This document shows, piece after piece, positions 1 to 12,900 of a DNA stretch of 64,000 nucleotides. The notes beneath the pieces were generated by a model. The model had not been told where the DNA came from. It saw nothing but the letters and a program-made list of their open reading frames with translations, and made no database searches. Both the position numbers and the translations under genes were made by a program. Each line of letters opens with the position of its first letter. Position 1 is the stretch's first letter. Source of the DNA: Symbiodinium kawagutii (taxonomy: Eukaryota > Sar > Dinophyceae > Suessiales > Symbiodiniaceae); the NCBI GenBank assembly GCA_009767595.1, contig VSDK01015717.1, forward strand, positions 698,919-762,918, written 5' to 3'.

Positions 1-662
1 CCAACAATTGCTGACCGAGAGCTTTGAACTTTTAGTTGTGCAAATGTCAGGTTGTAAAGCATTTGATTCATAATTGGCGAAGGTGTCCTATTCGTGTGCA
101 TGACAAACCATAGGTGTTTACGGAATTAACGAACAGCAGCAATACAGTGGATTGACGGGGAAACAACCTCCTATTATCTCCAAGATATGTCTTGAAGTAC
201 TGGCAAAATCTGACAACCGTTTTTAATCTCAAAAACATGGTTTTGTCCACAAGTCCTGGTACCAACTATCCAATCAACAGGACCCGTAGAGAAACGGACG
301 CCATTGAACATGGGCGTGGTACATAATGTGTCGATCCCACTTTTACCCTAAGCCTATACCCCTGGTTGTTCATATCAGCCATGACCAAGGCCCTAGCTGG
401 CCTAGCTGCTGGGATGGGCTCACGATTACCCATTGGTTGGTTGATGTTGACCCGTCTCCATCTTGTGGTCTTCAGAAAGTGCAACAGTGAGTTTCGCTTA
501 TGACTTCAAGCCCCCCTCCAATATAGAATCATGCTTATTAGCGTGGTAATTGCAACTAGTTGCCCCCATGAACTAACCTAAGGCAACAAGCCCTGGGGAA
601 CCTTCTCATGTTTCTTTTTAGTGTCCGTTGGTTTCTCCATCGTTTTCAATGCAGGCTCGAAC

Positions 663-929
663 CTGCACCCTACCCAGTCTACAGGGAACCACCGTAGTGT
701 TGGCCTGTGCCAGCTGCTCTGCGCCAAACGCGGGCAGGAGTCGAACCTCGCCCATGGACAGCCGCATCAAGGCATCCCCCGACTGCACCAGCTTGGCCAG
801 GAGGAGGATCGGGTGGGGCCGCTGGCCGGTTCGGGGGGGCCCCGGTTCTTCCCGGTGCGGCTGAGGGCGGTTCCCATTGACCAGCAGAGTTGAAGAGAAG
901 ATACGGGGATTCCTCGTCGAAACGGATTG
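663..929 (-). CDS. Exon, downstream part of the A2M-like gene or an adjoining gene
   Basis: Open frame with clear coding look: PHPILLLAKLVQSGDALMRL, then SMGEVRLLPAFGAEQL, ending VVPCRLGRVQ before GTGCAG|GTTCGA. It enters in phase 0 after CCATAG, only 31 nt from the preceding exon. No family resemblance beyond position. Antisense frames of up to 90 codons here are shadows. Confidence 0.55.
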
Positions 930-3900
930 CTATGGATCAGCAACTGGGATTTAGTCACACTGATGCGGTTCCCTGCGCCGCGTCTCTGTCATGCGCTCCT
1001 TGTTCTGGGCTCAAGCGGTCTGCCACGGTGGCATGGAACGCCTGCGCGAGAGTGAAGGTGCGTGGAAGTTGAGACTTCCACTTCTTCGTGAAAGTAAGCG
1101 TCGCTTGCTCCTCACTGGGTATCACAATGCCTTCCGCGTGGTTCTGCTTCGTTTGCACGAGGCTCGACCAAGTAGATGTTTCTCCAACAGTTTCTTGAAA
1201 AACTATGACGCGAATTCGTATTTCCATATGAACGTGCCACCACATAATCTGCTTCAACTATACCACCATTTGGTTACACCATGTTACACCACCCCTGGTA
1301 GCTCCAAATTGCTCTCCCGTTCCAAGGCTTTTTCCGTGGCGCTCCCTCCCCACCAACAGCGCTTTCGCACCGGGGCCGCCAAGGCACTTGCCGAAGGCCG
1401 AAAAGGAGCCATCGCCGTGGCGATACGTCAACTCGCGACCGTAACCTGGAGGGGGTAGTGGTGGTTTTCGTGGCTGGTGAATGATGATGGCTAACGAAAA
1501 TTCATGGATGATACAAGTGCTCGTTAGCTCATTTTGTTGATAACTAGTGCAACTACAATATATGCTAGATGCACATTTAACTTCAGTTTTTCATTAACCA
1601 ACTTGTAAATAGGGGGCACCGCCTTGTAACTTTGGCAAACTCATGGTTGTTCATGCTTGGTCACGGGCACTTGAGAGTTCGCAGTTCGCTTGGGGTTACA
1701 ACTTGGAAGTAACCATAGCATTGTACCAAGCCCTACAGGTTAGTAATAGCCATGCAGCATTGAAATCGCTGGGGATCTTGGTGCCACTGCCCCTTCTCAC
1801 AGGGATGGAGGCTTTGCTCCATGATCTTTGCTTTCAATGTAGTCTTGGATTGCCACTGAGCCTGGCCCAACAACATGTGAAGATACACAGGTCACGCTAT
1901 CTCCCTTCAAATCCAAGTCAGAAGTTCCACTCCATTGCTGACCATTTTGCATCTTTGCACCAGTACGTGAAAGTCCTTCAAATGTTGAATGCCATCTTCA
2001 TCTGTTGGTGCAGCGCATATTTTCAGCAACACATCATGCCAAATACAAAGTTGTAGCTGAAGTTTGCCCAGCACCCCAGTTCCAGGAAGCGCAAGTATGT
2101 GTCAATCAACCATCCCAAATATTGGAGAAAACAACATGTGTTTAAAACATGTTCCCTCCAGCCTTAACGTTCGCCCCACCACATAAAGCGCCACTGCAAT
2201 GGAGCATGTTGTACAAGGTCGAGATGGCTTGGACAAGATGCGAAAACACTGGCTATACGCAGTGATTTATGGTTTAGGGTTTTAGGGTTTTGGTTTTAGG
2301 GTTTTAGGGTTTGAGGTTTAGGGTTTGATAACTCAGAAGTCAAAAAACAATGGCCCTGTGCAGGAATTTGAGCGTTGGGAAATGTTCTCAGACCCATGCG
2401 GGGCAAACCCTAAGGCTCGGGCGAACATGTTCAAACCACCAACAAGTCCACTCTTGTGAATGATCACGAACAAAATGACAAACAACAAGAACAATGGCTC
2501 ACGGCAGTGCACTGCACAAAAACTGATATGTAGTGAATCATCGCTGTAAAGTCTCAACTACTACTCGGTGTGAGAAACCTTGGAACATGCTGCATGCCGG
2601 GTTTCTGGCCCAACAAAGTAATCTTCAAACAAATGCTTGCCAATTTTGCCTATCATGGCAATTCTGGATACCTTATCCCTTCAAATATCCGCAAAACAAT
2701 TATATAATTCACAGGATCAAACCAACCAATCAAAGTCTTCCCCAGAAATTTGGGTCAACCAAATCGCCGCTAGGCCCCATCAAACCAGCCGCGCAATCAC
2801 CCAGAAACCCACGACCATGTTGTTGACCACACGCTCTTGCAAATCAGGCGTCCTTAGTCTTCGCCCCGGTGCTGGTCAATCCAGGGGCTTTCCATGTCGT
2901 GGATGGCGCAATCTGAACCCAACAGCTAGGGACACACCTCCGTCCTTGCCTGGCAGCTACTTTTGAATCATGCGTAACGTGGGCAACGCTTCGATGCCAT
3001 GGGGCTCCACTGTGCAAGGAAGGGCCCCAGGTAGCTAGTTGATCTATATATATACATAAATAAATCAATAAATAAATACATAAATAAATAAATAAATATA
3101 CATCTATCTATAAATATATAGCTAAAATTAGATTGCTTCTCAACCAAAACATAAATTGGGGGGGCCACCTTGTCCCTGCAACCCATAACAATGGTGCATT
3201 ACAACTGGATTCACTCAGAATTGCATTGATGGTGATAGTATTTTCATACTATCAGTCACACCCACCATGACTACTGGCCAACCCAGGGCATGTAGTTGAC
3301 TAGATGAGCTGGCCCCGCCCAAGCCAACGCCCAAGCGTCATCTTCCCCGTGGCCAATAAATACTTGGCCACGTACACGTTGGGCGCCAACGTGATCATGT
3401 TCTGCTCTCCGCAACCTGATCAACCGCTGCAAAGATGGCATCAAGTGGTTTACCTTGCACGCATTCTTTCCAAATAAGGTGGTAATTGGCAATTATCGTA
3501 GTAATCATGATGGGTTCTTGGTAGTAATCAATTGATTAATGAATAATGCTGGTATGTTAAATTCTTATTTGACTATATCATACGGGATATTCAAATCCTT
3601 GGTGAGTGAGAATAAATGATGTAATGATGATTTTTTTGAATCAGATATTATCAGCATTATCAAGGTGGTAATTAACTAATGGATATTTACCAAACAATAA
3701 ACTAGTGGATATTTGGGATATTTCCACTCATGTTGTTAGTGGCAATTAACTAGTTCATAGTAGTACCTATAGTGGAAAGTAGCAACATATAATTCAATAC
3801 AAAAAACAGTTGGAATTGCCAGTAGGCACTTGAATAATTGACATGATATTAGGAACTAGTTGTCAAAACTGGTAGTACTGCTACTGTCCTATTCATAAAC

Positions 3901-6900
3901 TGACTTTCACCAGGCTCAAGCACTATGGGATATCCAGTCTTCATGATCAACCACGACCGGCTATGAACGAATGACAATCAACATCAACTCTGAACAATCA
4001 GCTGTGGTCGGAATACGAACAATTTGGCAATGATGAAACGATCACCACTATATGTAAGTGTATGACTCATTAGGGTGGTTCTCAAAAAAAGGGGACCCTT
4101 AAATCATCCAATATTCACCATTTAGAATGAAGAAACAAATCCGTTTTGGGTGTTCCTGTCTTTGAGACATTAGAACATGATGAATTCAACATGACCCACT
4201 TGAACAAGCAAAGAACTCTGGGTAACGAGGACAACAGGTGACACAATGACCACTTGACTGGTGGCATCATTTGCCATGCTCCTCACTCAAAGAGTCGCTA
4301 CCAGTTGAACTGACCATGGCGACGACTGCCAATCCATGCCTGCCCAAGAAATATTTGAGGATGGCAGTCCGATGGCCAAAGAAATATACAATGTGGCGAT
4401 CACGTCTTTCAGCCAATGGTTATCCAACAACAAACATGAGAAAATACATCCGAACGGACTCAAAATCCTTGGCTCTCCCTACTGGCCCAATGTCTTCATC
4501 CAATGTTGCCACCTCCCAGGCGGCGCCCGGATCCCTCACCTGTGGGGATCTGCAGCAGCCGATCCAAGCCGGAGATGCTTGGACCTAGCAGATCTCCCAC
4601 CACAGTCACCTGAGACCAAGGTGCAACTGGATAGCCAACAGCAAGGGATGCTTAGAGATATGGTGGTTTGATGGTTGGATAGGTCAAGATGACCATTTAA
4701 CCATCGTAGTTTATCATAGTTTATCACGTTTGATTGGCTTGATGGTTGGATAAACTGTGTACACCTTTAGCTTATATGAGGGAAACAACTATGATAAACC
4801 GATACGTTGGTGAACACAACTAAGGTAAGTGTGACTTGTCATGGATACGGTGGTTTCTCATAATAGAAAGGGAGTCACAAAAAATGGTTCGTTTAAAACT
4901 GTAAATGATGAATGCAAAGGATGATAAGGTGGTCCCCATTTTTTGAAAAACCTATATTTGGCTGATGGTTGGATAGTTTGGAGGACGCAATGAATGGTTG
5001 ATGCTTGGCTGATGCTTGGATATTGATAGCTGGTTGCTGATCAATGGTATGGTCAATGGCAAGTTGAAAGACGCAATGAATGGTATGCTGGATTGATGTT
5101 CGGATATTGATGGCTGCTTGCTGATCAATGGTATGGTCAGTGGCATCCCTTGGGGTTCAGAGTTGGCCAAAACAAAGCAAACCGATAGCACACATATGGG
5201 TCCAACCGTGCCTCCGTCGGACTCAGTAATGCAACGCAAAACCGATCACCCAAAACAAGCAGTGATTTGGAGAAACCATTGGGTAATTTTCTGAACATGT
5301 CCACAACTATGCACATGGAACCTTCACAAACGTGTTGACTGTATGCATACACACGACTGTGCACACACAAAACGACACTAAACGAAAATGTATGGCAATA
5401 TGTGCATCCAATGTAGGTTCGTAGTATTGGATGATGAGGTCATGACAAAGGGAAATTCTTTGGGTGGTTAAATAAAAAACATGAAATATCTATCTATCTT
5501 TACATGCAGGGACTGGTCAGAAAGTCTGTTTCTACTTTGGTGCAAGAGTTGTGTTTTCTTCGGGCCTGCTACTACATTCAATCCTTTGCATATCATGCAA
5601 ATCAACTGGTTGAATACAGTGGTTACAAAACAAGACCACTAATCATTTGAGCATTTCAACTAAATCATTATGTTAAGAGACATGGGCGTCTTAAAAAACA
5701 ACTATGTTGCCATTTTCTCAGTTCAATGATAGACAAATGTTCAACATCAAAAAATCACCACTAGTTGGTGGATACAACCCCTGTGAAAAATATTAGTCAA
5801 CCAACCAATCGTTTGTCAATACTACAAGACAAAAGAAATGACAGTGAAACCACCAAGCAGAATTAAACATGTTTCAAACCACCAGCCATATATTTGCTCC
5901 GTACACTTTTCTGGTACACCCAGGAAACCGAGCGGCCTACGCGCTGGAGACCGGGCAGACTACGTGAGAGCCCCTTGGCGGATTGAAGTGAACCCATAAC
6001 AGCCCGCAAGATCACTTTGAAAATGGGAGAGGTTGGCAACACAATGAACCCGCAACAGTCTCCTGGTGCCTGCCCGAATAGATCCGCATAGCCAACAGAT
6101 GGGGCGATTTTATGTTCGCAGAACTGCCTCATTGCATCATACAACGGCGAAGTGGAATGGTTTTTGCGCAGGGCAACGCCCTGCTTCAAATCGCAGCACG
6201 CCCCGTCGCCCTCTGACTTGCGGTGCACTTCGGCGCAGTGGCAGGTGCACGTTGGGTGCCAAGTGTCCCAGTGCCAAGACTTGTCCTCCACCTCCGTTGT
6301 GGATTGCGAAGACGGAATCGGCTTCCACGTTCCCCATGTCTCGTCTTCGCCAACATCATCCTGCGGCGCAGCAAGATCCACAGTATCCCACCTCTGCATC
6401 CACTTTTCCGCAGATTCAACTTCATCGCAGGCATCATCCATTGGTTCCTCTTCAGGTTGCGCATCTCGCACACCTGGGCAGAGATTGTGGTCATCCTCCT
6501 CAGCAACCTCCTCCTTCAGGTGGATCTCCGCCTCATCCTTCTCCTTGATGTGGACCACGTCCTCCGCCTGCTCCTTTGGGACGTGCAAGTTGCTGCTGTG
6601 GGTGTGGCTGTTGCTATTGCTGCTGCCCTTGCTGTGGCCTTCGTGTGTTGCAGTTGCAGTGGTGGTTGAGTGTTGTGGGGTGGCCGTGGAAGGTGAGCCC
6701 CACCGTGAATCTTGATGGAATCAGTACGTCGGGTTCGACCCGGGGCCCAGTGATTGAGTTGCTCAAAGCCAAGCAGCAAAACCCCGCATCATACGCCAGT
6801 GCTGCCAGCTTCAACGAACTGAAGCTGTCTGCTGCGACTGCTGTGCCTTCACATTAGCATTGACAAAATGCCTCAACCATCAGTCAGCCATCATTCAAGT

Positions 6901-9900
6901 ATCATTCAACGATCATTTGACCACCATTCAACTATTGTTCAACTATCATTCAACCATCATTCAGCCATCAGTCAACTATCATTCAACGATCGTTCAACAA
7001 TCATTCAAACATCAGTCAACGATCATTCAGCCATCATTCAACCATCATTCAACTATCATTCAACGATCATTCGACCACCATTCAACTATTATTCAACTAT
7101 CATTCAACCATCATTCAATCCATCAGTCAACAATCATTCAACGATCATTCAACCATCATTCAACCATCATTCAACCATCATTCGACCATCGTTCAGCCAT
7201 CATTCAACGATCATTCGACCACCATTCAACCATCATTCAACCATCAGTCAACGATCATTCAACCATCACTCAACCATCATTCAAACATCATTGAACCGTC
7301 ATTCAACCATCAGTCAACCATCATTCAACCATAGTCAACCATCTTTCAACCATCAGTCAACCATCATTCAACCATCAGTCAACCATTACTCGACCATCAT
7401 TCAGCGATCGTTCAACCAACAGTCAACCATCATTCAACCATCATTCGACCACCATTCAACCATCATTGAACCATTACTCGGCCATCATTCAGTGATCGTT
7501 CAACCAACAGTCAACCATCATTCAACCATCAGTCGACCACCATTCAACCATCATTGAACCATCATTCAATCCATCAGTCAACAATCATACAACGATCATT
7601 CAACCATCATTCAAACATCATTCCACCATCATTCGACCATCACTCATCAATCAGTTAACCAAGGTTCAACCATCATTCAGCCATCATTCAACCGTCATTC
7701 AACCATCATGAGACCATCATTCGACCACCATTCAACCATCATTCAACCATCAGTCAACCATCTTTCAACCATCCTTCGACCATCACTCAACCATCAGTCA
7801 ATCATCACTCAACCATCATTCGAACATCAGTCAACCGTCAGTCAACCATCATTCAACTATCATTCAGCCATCATTCAACCATCATTCAACCATCATTCAA
7901 CGATCATTCGACCACCATTCAAGCATCATTCAGCCGTCAGTCAACCATCGTTCGACCGTCAGTCAACCATCAGTCATCCATCACTGAACCATCTGCCAAC
8001 CATCATTCGACCAGCGCTCAACCATCATTCAACCATCAGTCAACCATCAGTCAACCACCAGTCAACCATTATTCAACCATCACTGAACGATCATTCAAGC
8101 ATCATTCGACCATCACAAGCTAAAGATCCTTCTTAAGACAAACAACAGGATACGCATGACGAGCCTATATAGAAGATCCTATGAACACGTCTATTTTCGG
8201 AACCCCCCAAGAAACATCAGCCACCATCAGACACAGAACGTGGACCAAGAGACAGCCAGTCTGGCAGACCCATCCACTGCGCTGTCTGGCAATGTCAAGG
8301 TCTTGGTCTCTTCGAAAGAATTTGCATCGCCTGGGCACATCGAAGTCCTACCACGTCCATTTGGTGAACGGGCACTGCTGGTAGCTCCAACTAGTTCCCT
8401 GTTTGAAGGGCTAGCACTGGACACCCCTGGCTCTAGCCCCAGCTGCCTCCGAACCACAGCCAGTAAGCGTTGGAGGTATGCCAAGCTCACCAAAGCAACT
8501 AGGGTTAACTAGGGTTGACCAAGTTGAAATGAACGCAGGTAATTTAGGGATCTGTCTCCCGAAAGGGGAAAAACATCCTCTGGCTGTTGTGGAACTGTGG
8601 TTGCATACTGTTGGTGCTTTGTGGTCGATCATCATGATTAAGCGTGACAAGCATTCATCAACCCTCATCCATGAATATAATGCATTGTTGACCAATAACA
8701 ACCGAAATCAACTATCTCAGGGACCGTTCAACTGCACTGCCATTGAAGGGGTCGCTTGGGGGGTACATTGCACCTTGCAGTCCCTCGACTGTTGTTCTTC
8801 GCTCATTGGCTAGTCCTCCAGGCAATCACCAGCCAACCACTAAGTCTGCCCAGCATCACCCCCTGTGGTCACGAATGATGAATGAAACATATCACATGTC
8901 ATCGCATGTGGTGATTGATGGTTGATATTGCTTGATCCCCTGGATCACCCAATAGGTGGTTGTTGGGATCAATCTTGCCTGCCTTTTGGGGGTTGGGGAC
9001 CCATCCGGAAACGAATTACTAGTTGGATGTGCACACCCCACTTAGTGTCTGGTTGCTTACTATGGTTATATGGGGGTATGAGCTACCTTGTAGGGATACC
9101 TACAGTACAACGGTTATAATCAGCCCAACTATAAGCCCAGACTCATCAACGTACCCGGGTGGGTCCCACTCTCATGGGGTTCGCATGGGCGGGGCCCGAG
9201 AAACCCCCACCCGAGACTAGATGTGCTCGCAAAACGTCCCCGACGTTCCCTGCGAGTTGTCACGGACAACAGCAGACAACGGCGGCAGACCACCCCTGCC
9301 CACAGAGGCGACTGGCCCAGCCCGAGATTTTGTAAATGCAAAAGCTCTGATTTTATGCCTCAGGCCAGACAGAACGTAAGTGAGCTGCCAACACGACATT
9401 AGAAGTGCCTTATACTCACCCATGTTCGGCTGCATGGGGAGGGAGGAATCCTTAAGGGAACGAAGTGCCCCGCCACGGCCCACCACGGGTAGACTGACAG
9501 CAACACAACCTGTCCCAAGGACCCTGCTGAGCTTTGATGAAAGCTCCACTGCGTTTAGGGCCGCAGACTCACCCCTTGCGTTTAAGGCCGCAAACTCACC
9601 TCTGCTGTCTTCACTGCAAAATGCTTGCCCCGGGCTTCCCCCTTCGTTCTTTTACGTCTGTCTGCTGATACAGGAACTTCTTCGCCTCGCACTTCTGCCC
9701 GTGCTCCCCGCCGCCAGTGTGGCTGCACTTCTGGCAACAGTAGTCTCCTCCGGAGCTGTGCTTCCAAAACCAGCAACCTTTCGTTCTGCGGCGATCCTTG
9801 GGGTTCCCATAGCCCCAAGCGGAACTCTCTCCCCGCCGAGTTGTGCACATCCAAGTAGTTCAGGAGACTGAGAATCCCAAACCATGGAGTGATCGGTAAT

Positions 9901-12900
9901 CACTTCAGTCCTACACGCTGGAAAGTCATCCACTTACAGCTTTCGGAAGGTTTCCCTCCAACAAAGTAGGGCCGCCATATGTTAGCTAAGTTGGTGAACT
10001 TGACTGGAGTAAGTACCAGGCAAATAGCGGATATGGCTGCACTTGAAAAAGGCAAATCTTAATGAATCAACTTAGCTGTGCACCAACTTAATAACTTAGC
10101 TAACCATGAGTACCAACTCACCAATAACTATTACGTGCTAATCCTAATGATTAGATAACCAACTGAGTCAACCTTGGGGTCTCTACCTTGAACCTTTTGA
10201 TGCAGTCTCTCAGCTTCCTCGCCTGTCAAATCCACCAGGATGGTCTCAGTGATGCTCACAGGAATTCCCTGCCAGCGCCGACATGGCGCCCATGGCCCAC
10301 CAAATTTCAAATGTTGATGATCCTTTAGGTTTTTCTTCACCTGTTTCATTGATGTTGGTTGATCAGCTGCCAGTCATCCCTGGCGGTGCGCAACATAACA
10401 AGGAGCTCGGGGCGATTCTGCACAATAGTCGATCTACCTGTGCTGCCGAGGTCGAATAAAACCTTTCAATGGTTTGTATCAACCGAACTGATCAGAAATT
10501 GGTGACACCAAACATGTATGTACCAAATTGACTGAAAGACTACTGCCTGTTGTTCGAAGGTTTACCGCATTCAATGGTTGACCAAATGTCTCAGCTTCCC
10601 TCATCTGCCTCAAAGATAGTCAACCAGCAACTACCGTGCTGCAACGAATATCTGCCAGGGCCGATCCAGGAGACCTGATGGGGACCCCGGGACCCCAATG
10701 CAACGGATTTGTTTCAACCGAACATCCCAACTATTATGGTTGACAATCACCACCAAAACCAGCCATCAAATCACATCATGGACCATAAACTCAGCCATGC
10801 ACCAGCAGTTCACCAGCCACGAATTCTACCATCAATTCTCTACAATTCAACCATCAATTCACCATAATTCAACCATCAATGGACCATAATTCAGTCATTA
10901 CTCAGCCACAAAACCAATCATTCAACCATTAATTCACTTTTAAAACCATCAACTTCAATCATCAATTCACCATATTTCAACCATGACTCAACCATATTTC
11001 AACCATTGATCCACCATTAATTCCATATTTCAACCATGAATTCACGATGAAAAACCATCAGCCATCAACTTCAACCAAATGGTTTCCATCAACCGAATAT
11101 CTGCTTGGTGGTTTGAACCCCTTATGAAAAATATTAGTCAACCAATCAGTTGTTAATGATTACTCGGCAAAATAAAAAATGATTGAAACCACCAAACAGA
11201 TATACTGTAAATGATTTCCATCAATGGATCATAATTCAGCCAGTATTCACCCACGTAACCAATGATGCAGCCGATTCTTCTGATGCAGCCGATTATTCAC
11301 CATTAAAACCATCAACTTCAATCATCAATTCGCTCATCAATCAACCATGACTCAACAATATTTCAAGCATTTCTCAGCCATTAAAACCATCAACTTCCAT
11401 CCTCAACAGAGTTCATTCACCTTCCAAGTCCTTCATGGTGGACCCCACCGCCGCACATGCAACGCAACGCGTGCCTCGGCTTTGACGCGCAGGGGCCGGC
11501 GCATGGCGTCGTGCAGAAGGCCGCTGGTGGCTTCCGCCTGGATCTGCCAACTTCCCAGCGCCTGGAGCGGTGATGCGGGTGGGGGGGTCAACCCCGAAGT
11601 GGTGGCTAAGTCATGTCTAAGTAGTGGTTGAAATGGTGGTCAAATGCTTGAAATATGGTGGAAATATGATGAATGGATGGTTGAATTATGGTTTCAATGG
11701 TTAATTGATGATTGAAGTGGTGGCTAATTCATGTCTAAGTAGCAGTTCAACCCTAAAGTGGTCAGGGTTCAACCCTAAAGTGGTGGCAAAATTGGTTGAA
11801 ATATGGTGAATTGAGGTTGAATTGTGGTGAATCAATGGTTAATTGATGGTTGAATCATGGTTTTAATGGGTTGAATCATGGTTGTCATATGGTGATTTAC
11901 TGCTTGAATTATCGTTCTAATACTGACTTAATGATTGAAGATTATTGAAGTATGGTTTGAATATGTTTGAATGGTTGATATTGGTGAGTTGATGGTGAAT
12001 TAATGATTCATGGATAGCTAAAATGGGAAGCTGATTTAGAGTTGACTCATGGTAAATCAGAAACCACAACAGGGAATACAAAGGTTCAGTAGGCATGAGT
12101 TAGTTGAGGGTTCGTGCTGGTTGATTATGCATTAGGGTGAGCTACTAGCTGGGAAATTCACCACCCTGGCGGGCGAAGCTATGGGTCATGTTGGTATGTT
12201 GATGGTTGGTGGATATCGAATTGGCGACCACCACACATCAGAAATCACCTGGGAGAATGGACGCTGAGAACCGCCAACACGAACCATGCAGAGCCATAGT
12301 CCCCAAGGCTTACGAAAGGGTGCAGGGTGGGCCCCCCAGGGAGTGTATTAGATTAGTTCACGAGGGTAACTACTCTTTATGGTAGCTATGTATGTATGTA
12401 CATGATATACAGATATAGTTAAACCACTTATTCATAAAAATAAAACGTTTGTGGTTCCGCACCTTGTGATGATCTGTGATGATGATACTTCAGCAGGTTC
12501 CAAAATCCTGCTGTCCAGAATCGCTTCTTAATGATCAGAAGAACGAATGATGCAAATCAAACCCCGGAGAGTAGTGTGGCGGTAGCGACCCTACGATCAA
12601 CGTTGTACTCCTCAGTTGGCCACTAGATGCATGATCTGGGATTCAACAGAAGAAAAAACCAATCAACGGCAAGGGACCTACAAGGGGGCGCCCCCCATTT
12701 ACAAGTTGATAAACCATTGAAACACAGCTATATCATAGTGGTTACCCTAGTACAACGTGTAAATTCTTATAGCTATCAACTATTATCATCTGTTAAGACT
12801 AGTTGATAAACCCTGAAACCATTGATTGCCCAAGTTCTAGCTATACCTAACATCACTGGTAGTTACCCTAGCTATAATCCAAGTTCATCAACTGGGCAGT

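Noticed and set aside
621-1458. Plus-strand frames of 90 and 155 codons at the left edge
   Set aside because: Antisense to three minus exons with matching phases, one of which is a clear A2M block.
1643-2056. 137-codon plus-strand frame
   Set aside because: Lies in an A2M intron, no recognisable domain and no splice support; kept only as a note.
5863-6588. Treating the acidic ORF as an A2M exon
   Set aside because: Its composition (Glu, Trp, His, Cys) and lack of macroglobulin motifs do not fit, and neighbouring A2M exons join to each other in phase without it.
6885-8112. Possible CRISPR-like repeat array
   Set aside because: Contiguous degenerate 11-mers with no spacers, in a eukaryotic intron.
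6860-8136. Long plus-strand frames of 140-230 codons rich in Ser, Thr, Ile, Gln, His
   Set aside because: They are translations of the 11-bp satellite, which has no stop in any register.
8156-8512. 118-codon plus-strand frame after the satellite
   Set aside because: Antisense to the A2M exon encoding LPDSAVDGSAR; the minus-strand reading has family support.
9380-9871. 163-codon plus-strand frame
   Set aside because: No family likeness or splice context; overlaps a more sensible Cys/Trp-rich minus frame.
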